A DNA stretch of 62,992 nucleotides from Streptomyces neyagawaensis (GCF_023516595.1 NZ_JAMGBG010000125.1:1-62992); one strand, 5' to 3'; counted from the first letter of the stretch, positions 37,137 to 45,927 are shown. Notes: generated by a model not told the origin, from the sequence alone. Numbers and translations: made by a program.

Positions 37137-40100
37137 TCAGGTCACCGGCGGCTCGATGTCCGCGTCGATGGGCTGCCAGCGGGTGACCGCTCGGGTCAGG
37201 GGGTGGTCGCCGCCGAGTTCCGGGCTGTCGGTGGCGCGGCGTTCCGCTTCCGCATGGAGCCCGGTGGCTTCCTCGTGCCGTGCCTCGGCGTCGTCGGAAT
37301 CGTCACGGCGCAGTTCGACCGCGAGGTTCGAGGCGCCGGCGATGGCGAGGTAGTGGTCGGGGCCGAGCACCTCCGTGAGCCCCTCGTACGCCTCGCGGCC
37401 CACGGCGAGGGCCCGTTCGTGGTCCCCGCTCTCGGAGAGGTCCGTCGCGTGGTTGAGCATGCAGGTGAGGGTGTAAGGGTGGCGGGGGCCCAGCAGGCGG
37501 CGGAAGCGGTCGAACGTACGGGTCGACAGTTCCCGTGCGGCGTCCCGCTCTCCGGTGAGCCTGAGCAGGACGGACAGGTTGTTGGCGCAGGCCAGGGTGA
37601 AGACATGGTCCGGGCCGAACTTGCGCTCGTACCGGTCGAGCGTTTCCTTGGCGAGTTCACGGCCCCGTACCGACTCGCCGCGGTCGTAGAGGTCGGCGGC
37701 GAGATTGCTGGCGATGGCCAGCGTGTCGGGGTGGTCCGGGCCCAGCTCTTTCAGGGCCTGCTCATAGGTGTCGTTCGTCAGTTTGTGGGCCGCTTCGTAG
37801 GCGCCCAGCCGGCGGTAGATGATGGCCGCGCCGAGGGAGGCCCGGAAGGTGACCAGGTGTTCGGGGCCGAGCGCCCGCCGGCTGCGCTTCAGCGTGTCCT
37901 CGATGAGTTTCCGGGCTTCCTGGAAACGTCCGGCGGCCCGCAGGTCGCGGTTGAAGTTGTTGGCGGAGTTGAGCGTGGAACGCTCGTCGGGCCCGGAGAT
38001 CTCCCGGCGCTGCTTGAGGATGTCCCGGTTGGTGTCGCGGGCCGCCTGCCGGTCGCCGGACAGGAACTCGGACACCGCGAGGTTGTTGGCCGCCGCCAAC
38101 GTGCGGGGGTGGCCGTCGCCGAAGACCCTGCGGGTGCGCCGCAGCGTGGCCCGGTCGCTCTCCATCGCGTCGGCGTACCTGCCGACACCGCGCAGGTCGG
38201 CGCCGAGACTCATGGCCGCGCCGAGCGTGTAGGGGTGGTCGTCGCCGAGGATCCGGCTGCCCCGCTCGTACACGTCGCGTGTCACCTCGTACGCCTCGGG
38301 CAGGCGGCCCTGGTCGCGCAAGGCGTTGCCCAGTTCGGTGCGCAGGCGCAGCACGAGCGCGTCGTCCTCTCCGAAGCGGGGCTGCCAGCTGGTGAGGACC
38401 CGTTCGGCGGTGCGGTTGGCGGTGTCGGCGTCGCCGCTGCGCCACAGGTAGCGCACGGTGTCGCAGATCCACTGCCGTACGGGCAGGGCGTCGCTCTCCT
38501 CGGCCCGGGTCGGCCACAGGTGCGGCAGCAGCGCGCTGTAGCGGCGCCAGCTCTCGGACTCGTCCGGGCTCTTGGGGTTGGCCTGACCGAGGACGGCGTG
38601 GGCCCGTTCCCGCATGGCGCTCTGGTCCTCCGGACTGAGCTGGTCGCGCAGGACCCGTTGGATCAGGCGGTGCAGGGTGAGGGTGTCGGTCCGCTGGTCC
38701 ACTTGGGCGAGTCCGTTGCGGACGATCTCCCCGTAGAGCCTGCTCATCATCAGCGGGTCGGACAGGCTCGGGTCGTGGCGTTCGAGCAGTTCGAGGGCGG
38801 GACGGCTGCTGAGCATGTCCCGAGGGATCGGGTCCGGGCCGAAGAACGCGCAGAGCTGGAGGAGGACGGCGGCGGCCGGTGTACGCGACTTCAGCCGATC
38901 GAGTGACCAGCTGGCCGCTGCCGATGTCGGGTAATCGGGGGCTGACTGGTTGCGCAGGATGTCGGTCATCTGAGTACGGAGCATCTCCACATAGGTGGCC
39001 ACGGGCATCGCCGACTCCTGCAATGAGGCGGCGGCCAGGCTCACGGCCAGTGGGAAGTCCCCGAGTTCCTCGGCCACCCGAGCCGCCTCGGCCGGCTCCA
39101 GGGCCTGGTTGTAGCGGCGCAGCAGCGCGACGCTCTCCTCACGGGTGAAGAGGTCGACCTCGATGCGTGCCGCGCGTTCGGCCCATGCCGGATTCCGCGA
39201 GGTGATGAGGATGTGGTGACCGGGCCCACTGACCGGAACCAGACCGTCCAGGTCGGCCGGTTTCTCGGCGTTGTCGTAGACGAGCAGCCAGCGCGCGTGG
39301 GGGGTGCCGCGGCGCAGCTTGTCCAGCACCTCGTTGCATATGGCCGCCAAATCCTTGCCACCGAGGGGCACACCGAGATGCCCGGCCAAAGAGTTCAGGT
39401 CCTGGCGGATCTGCGTCGGTTCCGCTGCGTTGATCCACCACACCAGATCGTAATCGGATTCGAAGCGGTACGCGTACTCGAGTGCCACCTGTGTCTTGCC
39501 CACGCCTCCGAGTCCGTAGAGGGCCTGGGGCAGTACAGCGGTGGTGCCGGCGAGCAGGCTGTCGCGCAGGCGTTCGATGAGTGTCCGGCGGCCCGTGAAG
39601 GCGACGTTCCGTTGGGGGCGTCCTCCTATGACCTGGGGCGGGGTGCCGGGGAGCCGGGTGGCGGCGGCCAGGCTCACGGCGGTGGCGCGGGGTCCCGGTT
39701 CGGTCGGGCTGCCGCGGTCGACGACGGTCAGCAGGCGGACCACCGCCTCCTCGGCGGAGACCCCGGCGAGGCTGACCGTCGCGGAGGGCGCGAACTCCGG
39801 CGGGGGCGGGGAGTCGTCGACCCGCAGGGGGACGACCATGCCGATCTGGCCCGACGGGTCCCGGCGCCGGATCTGGTGCCATATCTCCCGCGCCTGCGGC
39901 AGGGCGGTGTACTGCGGGGAGAGCAGCACGATCATGCGTCCCTCGCCCGCCAGGGTGCGGTCCAGTCCGGCCGGTGTCGCGGGGGCGGCGGTCGGGTCGT
40001 CCCCCTCGATGGGGGCGAGGGTGGCCTCGTATCCGGCGGCCCGCAGGACGCTGACGGTCCAGTCCGCCCAGAGTCGGTCGGTGGCGGCGTAGTTGACGTA

Positions 40101-41162
40101 GAAGTCCTTGCGCAGCGTCGGCGCCGTGCGTTCGTACTCGGCGCGCAGTGTCCGGCGGTACGGCTCGGGCATGTTGTTCAGCCGGGTCACCCGGTTGTCG
40201 GTGAGCCGGGCGGTGAGACGTTCGAAGGCGGCGAGGAGGGTGCCGTCCTGGCGCCGCTCCCCCACCGTGGCGGGGATCTCCTCGTAGGCGTAGCTGGGCT
40301 TGTACGGGATCTCGACGCTGCTCCAGTACTGGTCCTGCTCGTCGGCCGGTACCCAGTCCAGGAAGGGCGCGAACAGGTTGCGGGCCTGGTGGCGGCCGGC
40401 CTCCAGGCGGTCGCGGCCGGCGTCCTCGACGCGCATGGGGACGGGGACGATGCGGATGTCGCGCTGGGCGTGGGAGTTGCGGCGGACGGAACGCGCCACG
40501 TGTGCCGCGCCGTTGACACCCTGGCGGCTCAGGGTGAAGCAGTCGACGACGATGTCGGGCATGACGACCGTGCAGATGCTCGCGGTGTCGCTGAGGCCGG
40601 TGCGGCTGTCGATGAGGACGTAGTCGTACCGTGCGGCCATGTCGTCGCGCAGCGCGGTGAGGAAGTCGGCGCCGCCCATGCGGTAGAACGTGCCCCAGTC
40701 GAAGGTGCTGACGGTGACGGCGTAGGTGTCGGGGTCCTGGACGCCGGCGGGGAGCAGATCGAGTTTGCCGCCGGGGGGCAGCCTCAGTTCGGTGCCGACG
40801 GCGTAGCGGTCGACTCGGGCCAGTTCGCGGGGGTCGGGGCCGTGGCCGCCGCCCCGGGGGGGTGGTCCGGCGGCTCCGGCGTTCTCCGCGCCGGAGGCGA
40901 CCCGTTGGGCCACGGAGCGGCGGGCGAAGTCGCTGACCATCTCGATGACGCCGGCGCTCTCGGTGAGGTCGGGGTCGGCCAGCAGGGGTTGGAGATAGGT
41001 GTGCAGTCCGGGGGCTTCGAGGTCCCAGTCCACGACGAGGACGCGCAGACCGTTGCTCGCGAGGATCCAGGCGGTGTTGACCAGAGCCATGGTGCGCCCC
41101 GTGCCGCCCTTGAAGGAGTAGAAGGTGATGATGGTGCCACGGCCGCGGTCGTCATGGGTCAT
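37137..41162 (-). CDS. fxsT: FxsT: ParA-like/TIR/NB-ARC/TPR protein of the FxSxx-COOH system
   Basis: 1341 residues with four modules. (1) About 1-330: ParA/MinD-type ATPase with deviant Walker A FKGGTGRT (Lys18) and DSRTGLSDTASI. (2) About 350-490: TIR-like domain (KDFYVNYAATDRLWADWTVS). (3) About 530-850: NB-ARC STAND NTPase with P-loop LYGLGGVGKTQVALEYAY (about 550) and Walker B WLLVYDN (about 629). (4) About 895-1325: tandem tetratricopeptide repeats of the kinesin-light-chain type (LGPDHPDTLAIASNLA and relatives about every 42 residues). The layout is that of an NLR-like receptor: the repeats sense, the NTPase switches, the TIR or ParA part acts. The start ATG overlaps the fxsC stop (ATGA). 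The family is known as FxSxx-COOH system tetratricopeptide repeat protein; its biological role is not established. Confidence 0.9.
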   Translation of the reverse strand: MTHDDRGRGTIITFYSFKGGTGRTMALVNTAWILASNGLRVLVVDWDLEAPGLHTYLQPLLADPDLTESAGVIEMVSDFARRSVAQRVASGAENAGAAGPPPRGGGHGPDPRELARVDRYAVGTELRLPPGGKLDLLPAGVQDPDTYAVTVSTFDWGTFYRMGGADFLTALRDDMAARYDYVLIDSRTGLSDTASICTVVMPDIVVDCFTLSRQGVNGAAHVARSVRRNSHAQRDIRIVPVPMRVEDAGRDRLEAGRHQARNLFAPFLDWVPADEQDQYWSSVEIPYKPSYAYEEIPATVGERRQDGTLLAAFERLTARLTDNRVTRLNNMPEPYRRTLRAEYERTAPTLRKDFYVNYAATDRLWADWTVSVLRAAGYEATLAPIEGDDPTAAPATPAGLDRTLAGEGRMIVLLSPQYTALPQAREIWHQIRRRDPSGQIGMVVPLRVDDSPPPPEFAPSATVSLAGVSAEEAVVRLLTVVDRGSPTEPGPRATAVSLAAATRLPGTPPQVIGGRPQRNVAFTGRRTLIERLRDSLLAGTTAVLPQALYGLGGVGKTQVALEYAYRFESDYDLVWWINAAEPTQIRQDLNSLAGHLGVPLGGKDLAAICNEVLDKLRRGTPHARWLLVYDNAEKPADLDGLVPVSGPGHHILITSRNPAWAERAARIEVDLFTREESVALLRRYNQALEPAEAARVAEELGDFPLAVSLAAASLQESAMPVATYVEMLRTQMTDILRNQSAPDYPTSAAASWSLDRLKSRTPAAAVLLQLCAFFGPDPIPRDMLSSRPALELLERHDPSLSDPLMMSRLYGEIVRNGLAQVDQRTDTLTLHRLIQRVLRDQLSPEDQSAMRERAHAVLGQANPKSPDESESWRRYSALLPHLWPTRAEESDALPVRQWICDTVRYLWRSGDADTANRTAERVLTSWQPRFGEDDALVLRLRTELGNALRDQGRLPEAYEVTRDVYERGSRILGDDHPYTLGAAMSLGADLRGVGRYADAMESDRATLRRTRRVFGDGHPRTLAAANNLAVSEFLSGDRQAARDTNRDILKQRREISGPDERSTLNSANNFNRDLRAAGRFQEARKLIEDTLKRSRRALGPEHLVTFRASLGAAIIYRRLGAYEAAHKLTNDTYEQALKELGPDHPDTLAIASNLAADLYDRGESVRGRELAKETLDRYERKFGPDHVFTLACANNLSVLLRLTGERDAARELSTRTFDRFRRLLGPRHPYTLTCMLNHATDLSESGDHERALAVGREAYEGLTEVLGPDHYLAIAGASNLAVELRRDDSDDAEARHEEATGLHAEAERRATDSPELGGDHPLTRAVTRWQPIDADIEPPVT

Positions 41163-42490
41163 CTGTCCTGCTCCTGCTCTAAGGGAAGGGGATCGGAGGA
41201 GGGGCGGGCAGGCTGCGGGCGCGCGGGTCCGTTCGGCTCGGGCCGGGCCACGGTGCTCAGGACGGGGAGCGACGTGGAGGTGATCCGTGCTCTCTCCAGG
41301 GAGTCGAGCTGGATCGTCTCCAGGAACGAGAACAGATGGTTCTGCACCTTGGCCACGACGGCGTGGAGCGCCCCGTCGAATTCGTCCGAGCCGATTCCGG
41401 ATTGGAGCAGCGGCAGGGGATCCCCTGCTCCTTTCGCCCAGTTCAGCGGTAGGACGCTGCGGACCGCCTCCCAGTAGGGCTTGCTCTGGGGTCCGTCACC
41501 CGCCTCGTCGGGACCGCAGGGAACGATGGCCGCGCTGCCCGGATGGTTGCTCCGGTCGTAGGCGCGCAGGGCGCTTCCGTACGGTTCGTCCGCGGCGGCC
41601 CGCGCCTCCACCAGGAGGACCGCGACCTGCCCCTGCCCACGGGCCTCGTCCAGGGTGGCGCCGAGGACGTCCGAGACGACGTCGGTGCGCACCGTGAAGC
41701 CCCGCTCCTCCAGGAGTTGGCTCGCTCTCCTGGCCAGGGGCTCCGGGGATTCGGTGTGGTAGGGGTTCCAGTCGGTCGGGCTCTCCCCGTGGCACCCCGG
41801 GTCCGTGGACCTCTGATGGTGGGCGGTCCCGGAGGTGCGGGCGGCGACGAGCAGCAGGGCGTGGCTGCCCGGCTCCGCGCGCTGGGTGGCGGACGGGAAG
41901 GGGCCGGCGGATTCCGGTGCGGTGATGTCCAGACCCTCGGCCGCCGGTATGCGGAAGTGTTCGGCGGCCACGAGGATCTGCCGCGCGAGGAGGTTCACGA
42001 TGCGGCGGTACTCCTCGCCGCCCGGGTCGGCCACCAGGATGCGGCGCAGTCCCCACTGCGCGTAGTTCTCGCCGAATTCGAGGTTGTCGTACTGGATGTG
42101 GGCGGCACCTGCCGGAATGCTCTGTACGGGCTCCCACAGGACGGGGATGAGAGCCTTGGCATCCACTCCGGCCAGTTCCCTGTGGCTGCGCTGCCGGTCC
42201 TCGAAGGCCTTCCATTCGCGGCCACAGAAGTCGCTTCTGAAGTAGTCCGGGGTGTAAAGCGCCAGCATGGTGCGGCAGTGGCCCAGGGCGTCGCCGAGTG
42301 CCGCGTTCCAGTCCTGGCCGATTTGAATGGACTGGACGTCCAGAAAAGGACGGTCGAAGGGCACGGGCTTGCCCTTGCGTAATCGCCGCAGTTCTTGGCG
42401 CAATTCTGCGCACAGGTCGTCGTAAAACCGCTTGACGAGGACCCGCGGTCCGCGCCTGCGCGCATAGCTCAGGAAGAAGTACGGTTCCAA
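41159..42490 (-). CDS. fxsC: FxsC: TIR-like protein of the FxSxx-COOH system
   Basis: 443 residues if translation starts at the TTG at 42490 (MEPYFFLSYARRRG); GGGGG lies just upstream and no ATG or GTG occurs in frame between there and 42610. Residues 1-150 are a TIR-like domain (YFFLSYARRRG, LDVQSIQIGQDWNAALGDAL, MLALYTPDYFRSDFCGREWK). Residues 225-390 form a second alpha/beta domain (HALLLVAARTSGTA, VAVLLVEARAAADEPYGSAL). The C-terminal 40 residues are Pro-rich. It overlaps fxsT by four bases, so both proteins are probably made in fixed proportion. TIR domains cleave NAD or act as adaptors; no catalytic Glu assignment can be made safely. Confidence 0.85.
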   Translation of the reverse strand: MEPYFFLSYARRRGPRVLVKRFYDDLCAELRQELRRLRKGKPVPFDRPFLDVQSIQIGQDWNAALGDALGHCRTMLALYTPDYFRSDFCGREWKAFEDRQRSHRELAGVDAKALIPVLWEPVQSIPAGAAHIQYDNLEFGENYAQWGLRRILVADPGGEEYRRIVNLLARQILVAAEHFRIPAAEGLDITAPESAGPFPSATQRAEPGSHALLLVAARTSGTAHHQRSTDPGCHGESPTDWNPYHTESPEPLARRASQLLEERGFTVRTDVVSDVLGATLDEARGQGQVAVLLVEARAAADEPYGSALRAYDRSNHPGSAAIVPCGPDEAGDGPQSKPYWEAVRSVLPLNWAKGAGDPLPLLQSGIGSDEFDGALHAVVAKVQNHLFSFLETIQLDSLERARITSTSLPVLSTVARPEPNGPARPQPARPSSDPLPLEQEQDR

Positions 42491-42818
42491 CGAGCCCCCG
42501 ACGTGCCGCGATCGCGGGGTCCCTACCGTGGGGTGGATGGATTCTCGCGCCTCGGAAGGTGACCGACACCGGCGGAAGTGCGCGCGGTTCGGTTGCCTCC
42601 CACACCTCCTCACCCCCCAACCGGTACCCCTCAGCCATTGCCTTGGTTGAGTCGTGCCGAGACAGTGAACTGTACCCCTGTCCGGCCTGACGGGCCCCTT
42701 TTCGGCGGGACCCGATGCATGCATTCCCCTGATCTCCGCCTCCAACGCCCCTTCTCTGTGTGCTTGTTATCGGGAGGCCGCGCAGGGGTCTCGCGTGCGC
42801 CCTGGTCGCGCTCCGGGC
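42491..42818 (-). other. Gap between fxsB and fxsC, probable fxsC-fxsT promoter
   Basis: 328 bases without a convincing gene. It contains ATGCATGCAT (42715-42724) and the short inverted repeat ACAGT-GA-ACTGT (42662-42673), either of which could be a regulator site. The gap suggests fxsC-fxsT is transcribed separately from fxsA-fxsB, or by read-through. Confidence 0.4.
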
Positions 42819-44066
42819 TCAGGGAAGGGCTGACGACTGTTCCGGTGGGGTCTCGGCGACGTGCGCCAGTTCCGTATGAATACGGGAGTTGACGTGAGTG
42901 ATGAATGCGGCGAGGTCGTGGCAGTAGACCGAAGGGTTCTGGAAGTCGGTGGCGGGGTGGTGGCGATGGGTGTAAAGGCCTCCGCCGCAGACCTGGACCA
43001 GGGCGCAGTCCCGGCAGACCGGGGCGAGGCCGTGGAGGCCTGACTGTCTGCGGCGTACCGTCTCCGTCGCCAGCGCCTCGGTGAAGGAGTGGCGGAAGAC
43101 GTCGAGGCCGGTCTCGGGTGCGCCCGGCGCGACGACCTTCAGCGAGTCGGAGTGTTCCATGGTCCCGTCGGTCTCGACGACCACGAGGTCGACCGGGGTG
43201 AGTCCGAACGCCTCGGTGTTGACCGCTCCGCCGAGCACCCCGGACATCACCTCCTCGAACATGCGGACCCGGGTCTCCATGCGCGGCGCGTCGAACCACC
43301 GGTCGAACGCCGCGCCGAGCCAGCGCGCGTACGGGGTCGGCTCGTCCGGTGGCGACACACCGGCCGGGGGGCGCTCCGGGGGGATCGTCCTGTGCTCCAG
43401 GCCGGGCGGAGGGTGCCGCCAAGTGCCGTGCGGCAGCAGGAAGTCGACGCGAGGCGGGGCGAAGTCCAGCAGGGCCTCGTAGGTCTCGACGGGGTCGTTG
43501 GCGAGGTCCAGTGTGCAGAGCAGCCCCACGAAGAGGTCTCTGTGGCGGGGGTCGTTGAGCAGGCGCAGCCCTTCGGCGACCCGGGCGTGGCTGGGGCGGC
43601 CGCCCGCGAACCGGCGGTGCCGGTCGTGTGCCGCCGGGGCCCCGTCCAGGCTGACGGCCACGCCCACGCGGTGGCGGTGCAGCAGGGTGAGGAACTCCTC
43701 GTCGAGGAGGATGCCGTTCGACTGCATCGAGCAGTGGACCTCGACCCCGGAGGAGGCGAGGCGTTCGGCGAGGACGGTGAGGAGTTCGCCCAGGTGGGCT
43801 TTGCCGACCAGGAGGGGTTCGCCGCCGTGGAGGATGACACGGACCGCGGGGAGCCGGTGTTCACAGGCATGCTCGGCGATCCGGTCGGCGGCCTGCCGGA
43901 CGATGTCGAGGGACATCGCTCCGGGCCGTCTGCGCCAGCTCTGGTCGGCGGCGAAATACACGTAGCAGTAGTCACACGACAAGTTGCATAAACTATGCAC
44001 TTTCAGCAGGAACTGCCGGAAGGGAACCACGGGTGCGTCCCCCGAACCGGCCTCCGTCGTCGTCAC
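42819..44066 (-). CDS. fxsB: FxsB: radical SAM/SPASM peptide maturase
   Basis: 415 residues from the GTG at 44066, which overlaps the fxsA stop by four bases (GTGA). The 4Fe-4S/SAM site is CNLSCDYC (Cys27, Cys31, Cys34), followed by the GGEP motif (HGGEPLL, about 80) and the barrel segment VAVSLDGAPAAHDRHR. The C-terminal SPASM-type cysteine cluster is CRDCALVQVCGGG (about 350) with a later VYCHDL. It is a peptide-modifying radical SAM enzyme whose substrate is the adjacent FxsA. Related enzymes form cyclophane cross-links from an aromatic side chain to a neighbouring beta carbon; whether that applies here is inference. No protease or exporter gene is adjacent. Confidence 0.93.
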   Translation of the reverse strand: MTTTEAGSGDAPVVPFRQFLLKVHSLCNLSCDYCYVYFAADQSWRRRPGAMSLDIVRQAADRIAEHACEHRLPAVRVILHGGEPLLVGKAHLGELLTVLAERLASSGVEVHCSMQSNGILLDEEFLTLLHRHRVGVAVSLDGAPAAHDRHRRFAGGRPSHARVAEGLRLLNDPRHRDLFVGLLCTLDLANDPVETYEALLDFAPPRVDFLLPHGTWRHPPPGLEHRTIPPERPPAGVSPPDEPTPYARWLGAAFDRWFDAPRMETRVRMFEEVMSGVLGGAVNTEAFGLTPVDLVVVETDGTMEHSDSLKVVAPGAPETGLDVFRHSFTEALATETVRRRQSGLHGLAPVCRDCALVQVCGGGLYTHRHHPATDFQNPSVYCHDLAAFITHVNSRIHTELAHVAETPPEQSSALP

Positions 44067-44245
44067 AGCGCACTGTCGAAGACGACGTCGATCGTCCTCG
44101 CCGAGCCGTCTCGCTCCTGGAGGTGGCGTCGCACGGCGTGACCCCACGCCGTGTTCTTCCGGGCCACCACCTTCAGCCGACAGGTCGGCACGGTGGAGAT
44201 GTCGACCAGTCGTGTGCTGTCGTGGCTGTTCTGAGGCGCGTCCAT
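44063..44245 (-). CDS. fxsA: FxsA: FxSxx-COOH precursor peptide
   Basis: 60 residues. The C-terminus is VVFDSAL: Phe-x-Ser-x-x followed directly by the stop, the defining feature of FxsA. The N-terminus (MDAPQNSHDSTRLVDISTVP) is polar and probably a leader. The single Phe (residue 56) lies in the motif and the only Trp is residue 34. A clear AGGGAGG site lies nine bases before the ATG. The stop overlaps the fxsB start, so precursor and maturase are co-translated. There is no signal peptide. The mature product, its cross-link and its cleavage site are unknown. Confidence 0.9.
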   Translation of the reverse strand: MDAPQNSHDSTRLVDISTVPTCRLKVVARKNTAWGHAVRRHLQERDGSARTIDVVFDSAL

Positions 44246-44586
44246 GCCTTGCTGCCTCCCTGAGAGCCGCTTGGGTGCGGAGAAGGTGCCCCGCCCGGAT
44301 ACATTCCCTGTCCATGCTCTGTCAGTGCTGTTCGCACGTCCACAAGACAGTTGACGTCAACCGGGCCGGGGAGGTGCGAGGACAGGGGCGCCACTACCCC
44401 TCCCATATCTGCCATGGTGGCCGAATTCGCTTAGCCGGTGGCGGCCGCACCGGCTGACTTCTGAGAATTCTCTGGTCCCCGACTCCTTGCAGCGCCTTGC
44501 GTTCCAAGCCATGGGAAAAATGGCCCAGCCACCTGCTCGGCCGCCGCTGCGACTACAGCACTCCGGGACTTCGCCGGATCTTGTAT
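44246..44586. promoter_or_regulatory. Region upstream of fxsA with a 12-bp palindrome
   Basis: 341 bases with no gene seen. The perfect palindrome GTTGACGTCAAC (44350-44361) lies about 105 bases before the fxsA start and includes a possible -35 TTGACG on the minus strand. A second candidate promoter, CTGACA-16-TGTATC, lies nearer the gene (about 44300-44327). No regulator gene is adjacent. The 3' end of the neighbouring hypothetical gene lies at the other edge. Confidence 0.4.
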
Positions 44587-44955
44587 CTACCTGGGATCAT
44601 CACTGTCCCACGGATAGACGAAGGAGTGGGGCCGGACGCCCCATCCGGTAAGCACCGTCAGCAGGTCGGACTCGTCCAACGCGTCAGCGGACCTCACGAA
44701 GGCCGCGTCGATGTCGTAGTCGAAGCCGTCGAGGCGCTCTCGGTCGTACTCCCAGTGCTCAAGGTGGAAGCTGCGGCCGGCGTCGCTGCGAGCCCATCCT
44801 TCGGCCTCCGCCTGGGCGTCAGGCGTGCTCCGCGCGGGGCGGATGTCCACGAACGCGCGGCGATCCAGGCCGGATGTCGGCACCTCCGCCACCAGCCTCC
44901 TGCCGAGGCGGAGCGCCGCCAGCTTGTCCGCCGGCCAGTCCGATCCCTCATTCAT
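44587..44955 (-). CDS. Hypothetical protein, 122 residues
   Basis: I do not recognise the family. 122 residues, acidic, no signal or membrane segment, rich in Trp and Asp toward the end (WGVRPHSFVYPWDSDDPR), with a predicted alternating alpha/beta pattern (RRAFVDIRPARS, then FHLEHWEYDRERL). The size and acidity are in the range of small immunity or adaptor proteins, but that is no more than an impression. It is transcribed in the same direction as fxsA, 341 bases upstream, so it might share control with the fxs system or be unrelated. Codon bias looks normal for a Streptomyces gene. Confidence 0.65.
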   Translation of the reverse strand: MNEGSDWPADKLAALRLGRRLVAEVPTSGLDRRAFVDIRPARSTPDAQAEAEGWARSDAGRSFHLEHWEYDRERLDGFDYDIDAAFVRSADALDESDLLTVLTGWGVRPHSFVYPWDSDDPR

Positions 44956-45015
44956 GAGGTCTCATTCTGGCCCGTGGCCCCCTCGTCGTGCTTCGGTGGA
45001 CCGCTGGTCAGGGGT

Positions 45016-45927
45016 TTACTCCGGGGGCGTGGGCGTGTCGTGGGTGCGGTACATCGCTTGGACGTCGAGTTCGAGTTGGACCGTGGGGCCGACGACGGCT
45101 ATGCCTCGGGCGAGCATCGTGCGCCAGTTGAGGGTGTAGTCCTCGCGGTGGAGTTCGGCCTTGGCCAGGGCGGCGCAGCGGAGTTCCTCGCCGTAGCCGC
45201 CGTTGACGGTGCCCAGGTAGGTCGTGTCGAGGGCGACGGAACGGCTGACGCCGTGCATCGTGAGGGTGCCCTGGAGCGTCCACTTGCTGCCGCCCCGGTA
45301 GGCGAAGCGGTGGCTGGTGAAGTCGATGTGGGGGAAGCGTTCCACGTCGAGGAAGTCGGCCGAACGCAGGTGCGTGTCCCGCGTGGTGTTGCCGGTGTTG
45401 ATGCTGGACGCGTCGATGCGGACGTGGACGCGGGAGGCGGTGACGTCCTGGGCGACCTGCAGTCCGCCCTCGAAGCGTTCGAAGCGGCCGTGGACATGGG
45501 CCATGCCGACGTGCTTGGCGATGAAGCGGATCGCGGTGTGCGGCGGGTCGAAGAGCCAGGTGCCGGGGACGGGGAGCTCCAGTTGGCGGGCCGAGCGCAG
45601 CCAGACGCGTTCCGGGGTCGGGCCGGCGTCCGGGACGATCTCCACGGATTCCCGGTGGGGTTCGAGCCCCTCGGCCACGATCAGCAGGCTGTACGCGCCC
45701 GGCGGCAGGACTGCCATGAAGTAGCCGTACGGGTCCGTGGTGCCGCGGGCCGCGACCCGGTGGCTGCGGAGTTCCGTCACCGTCACCTCGGCCGCGCCCA
45801 TGGGCTGGTTCACCGGGTCCAGGACCTCACGGACGAGGGCACCCGCGCCGGGCGGGACCGGAAGCGTCAGGCCCGCGGCTCCCCGGGGGGCTTGGGAGAA
45901 TCGCCGCCGGAGCAGTCCGAGGGGCAT
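45016..45927 (-). CDS. Carboxypeptidase-regulatory-like / YceI fusion protein
   Basis: 303 residues from the ATG at 45927 (GAAAGG eight bases upstream; GTG at 45936 is an alternative). Residues 30-110 are a carboxypeptidase-regulatory-like beta-sandwich (ALVREVLDPVNQPMGAAEVT, then GTTDPYGYFMAVLPPGAYSL). Residues 120-295 are a YceI domain, a lipocalin-like barrel that binds polyprenyl-type lipids (DPPHTAIRFIAKHVGMAHVH, SADFLDVERFPHIDF, LTMHGVSRSVAL). No clear signal peptide is present, although many YceI proteins are secreted. It follows maleylacetate reductase by 39 bases and so looks like the last gene of the aromatic-degradation operon, where it might bind a hydrophobic substrate or quinone (inference). 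Confidence 0.82.
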   Translation of the reverse strand: MPLGLLRRRFSQAPRGAAGLTLPVPPGAGALVREVLDPVNQPMGAAEVTVTELRSHRVAARGTTDPYGYFMAVLPPGAYSLLIVAEGLEPHRESVEIVPDAGPTPERVWLRSARQLELPVPGTWLFDPPHTAIRFIAKHVGMAHVHGRFERFEGGLQVAQDVTASRVHVRIDASSINTGNTTRDTHLRSADFLDVERFPHIDFTSHRFAYRGGSKWTLQGTLTMHGVSRSVALDTTYLGTVNGGYGEELRCAALAKAELHREDYTLNWRTMLARGIAVVGPTVQLELDVQAMYRTHDTPTPPE

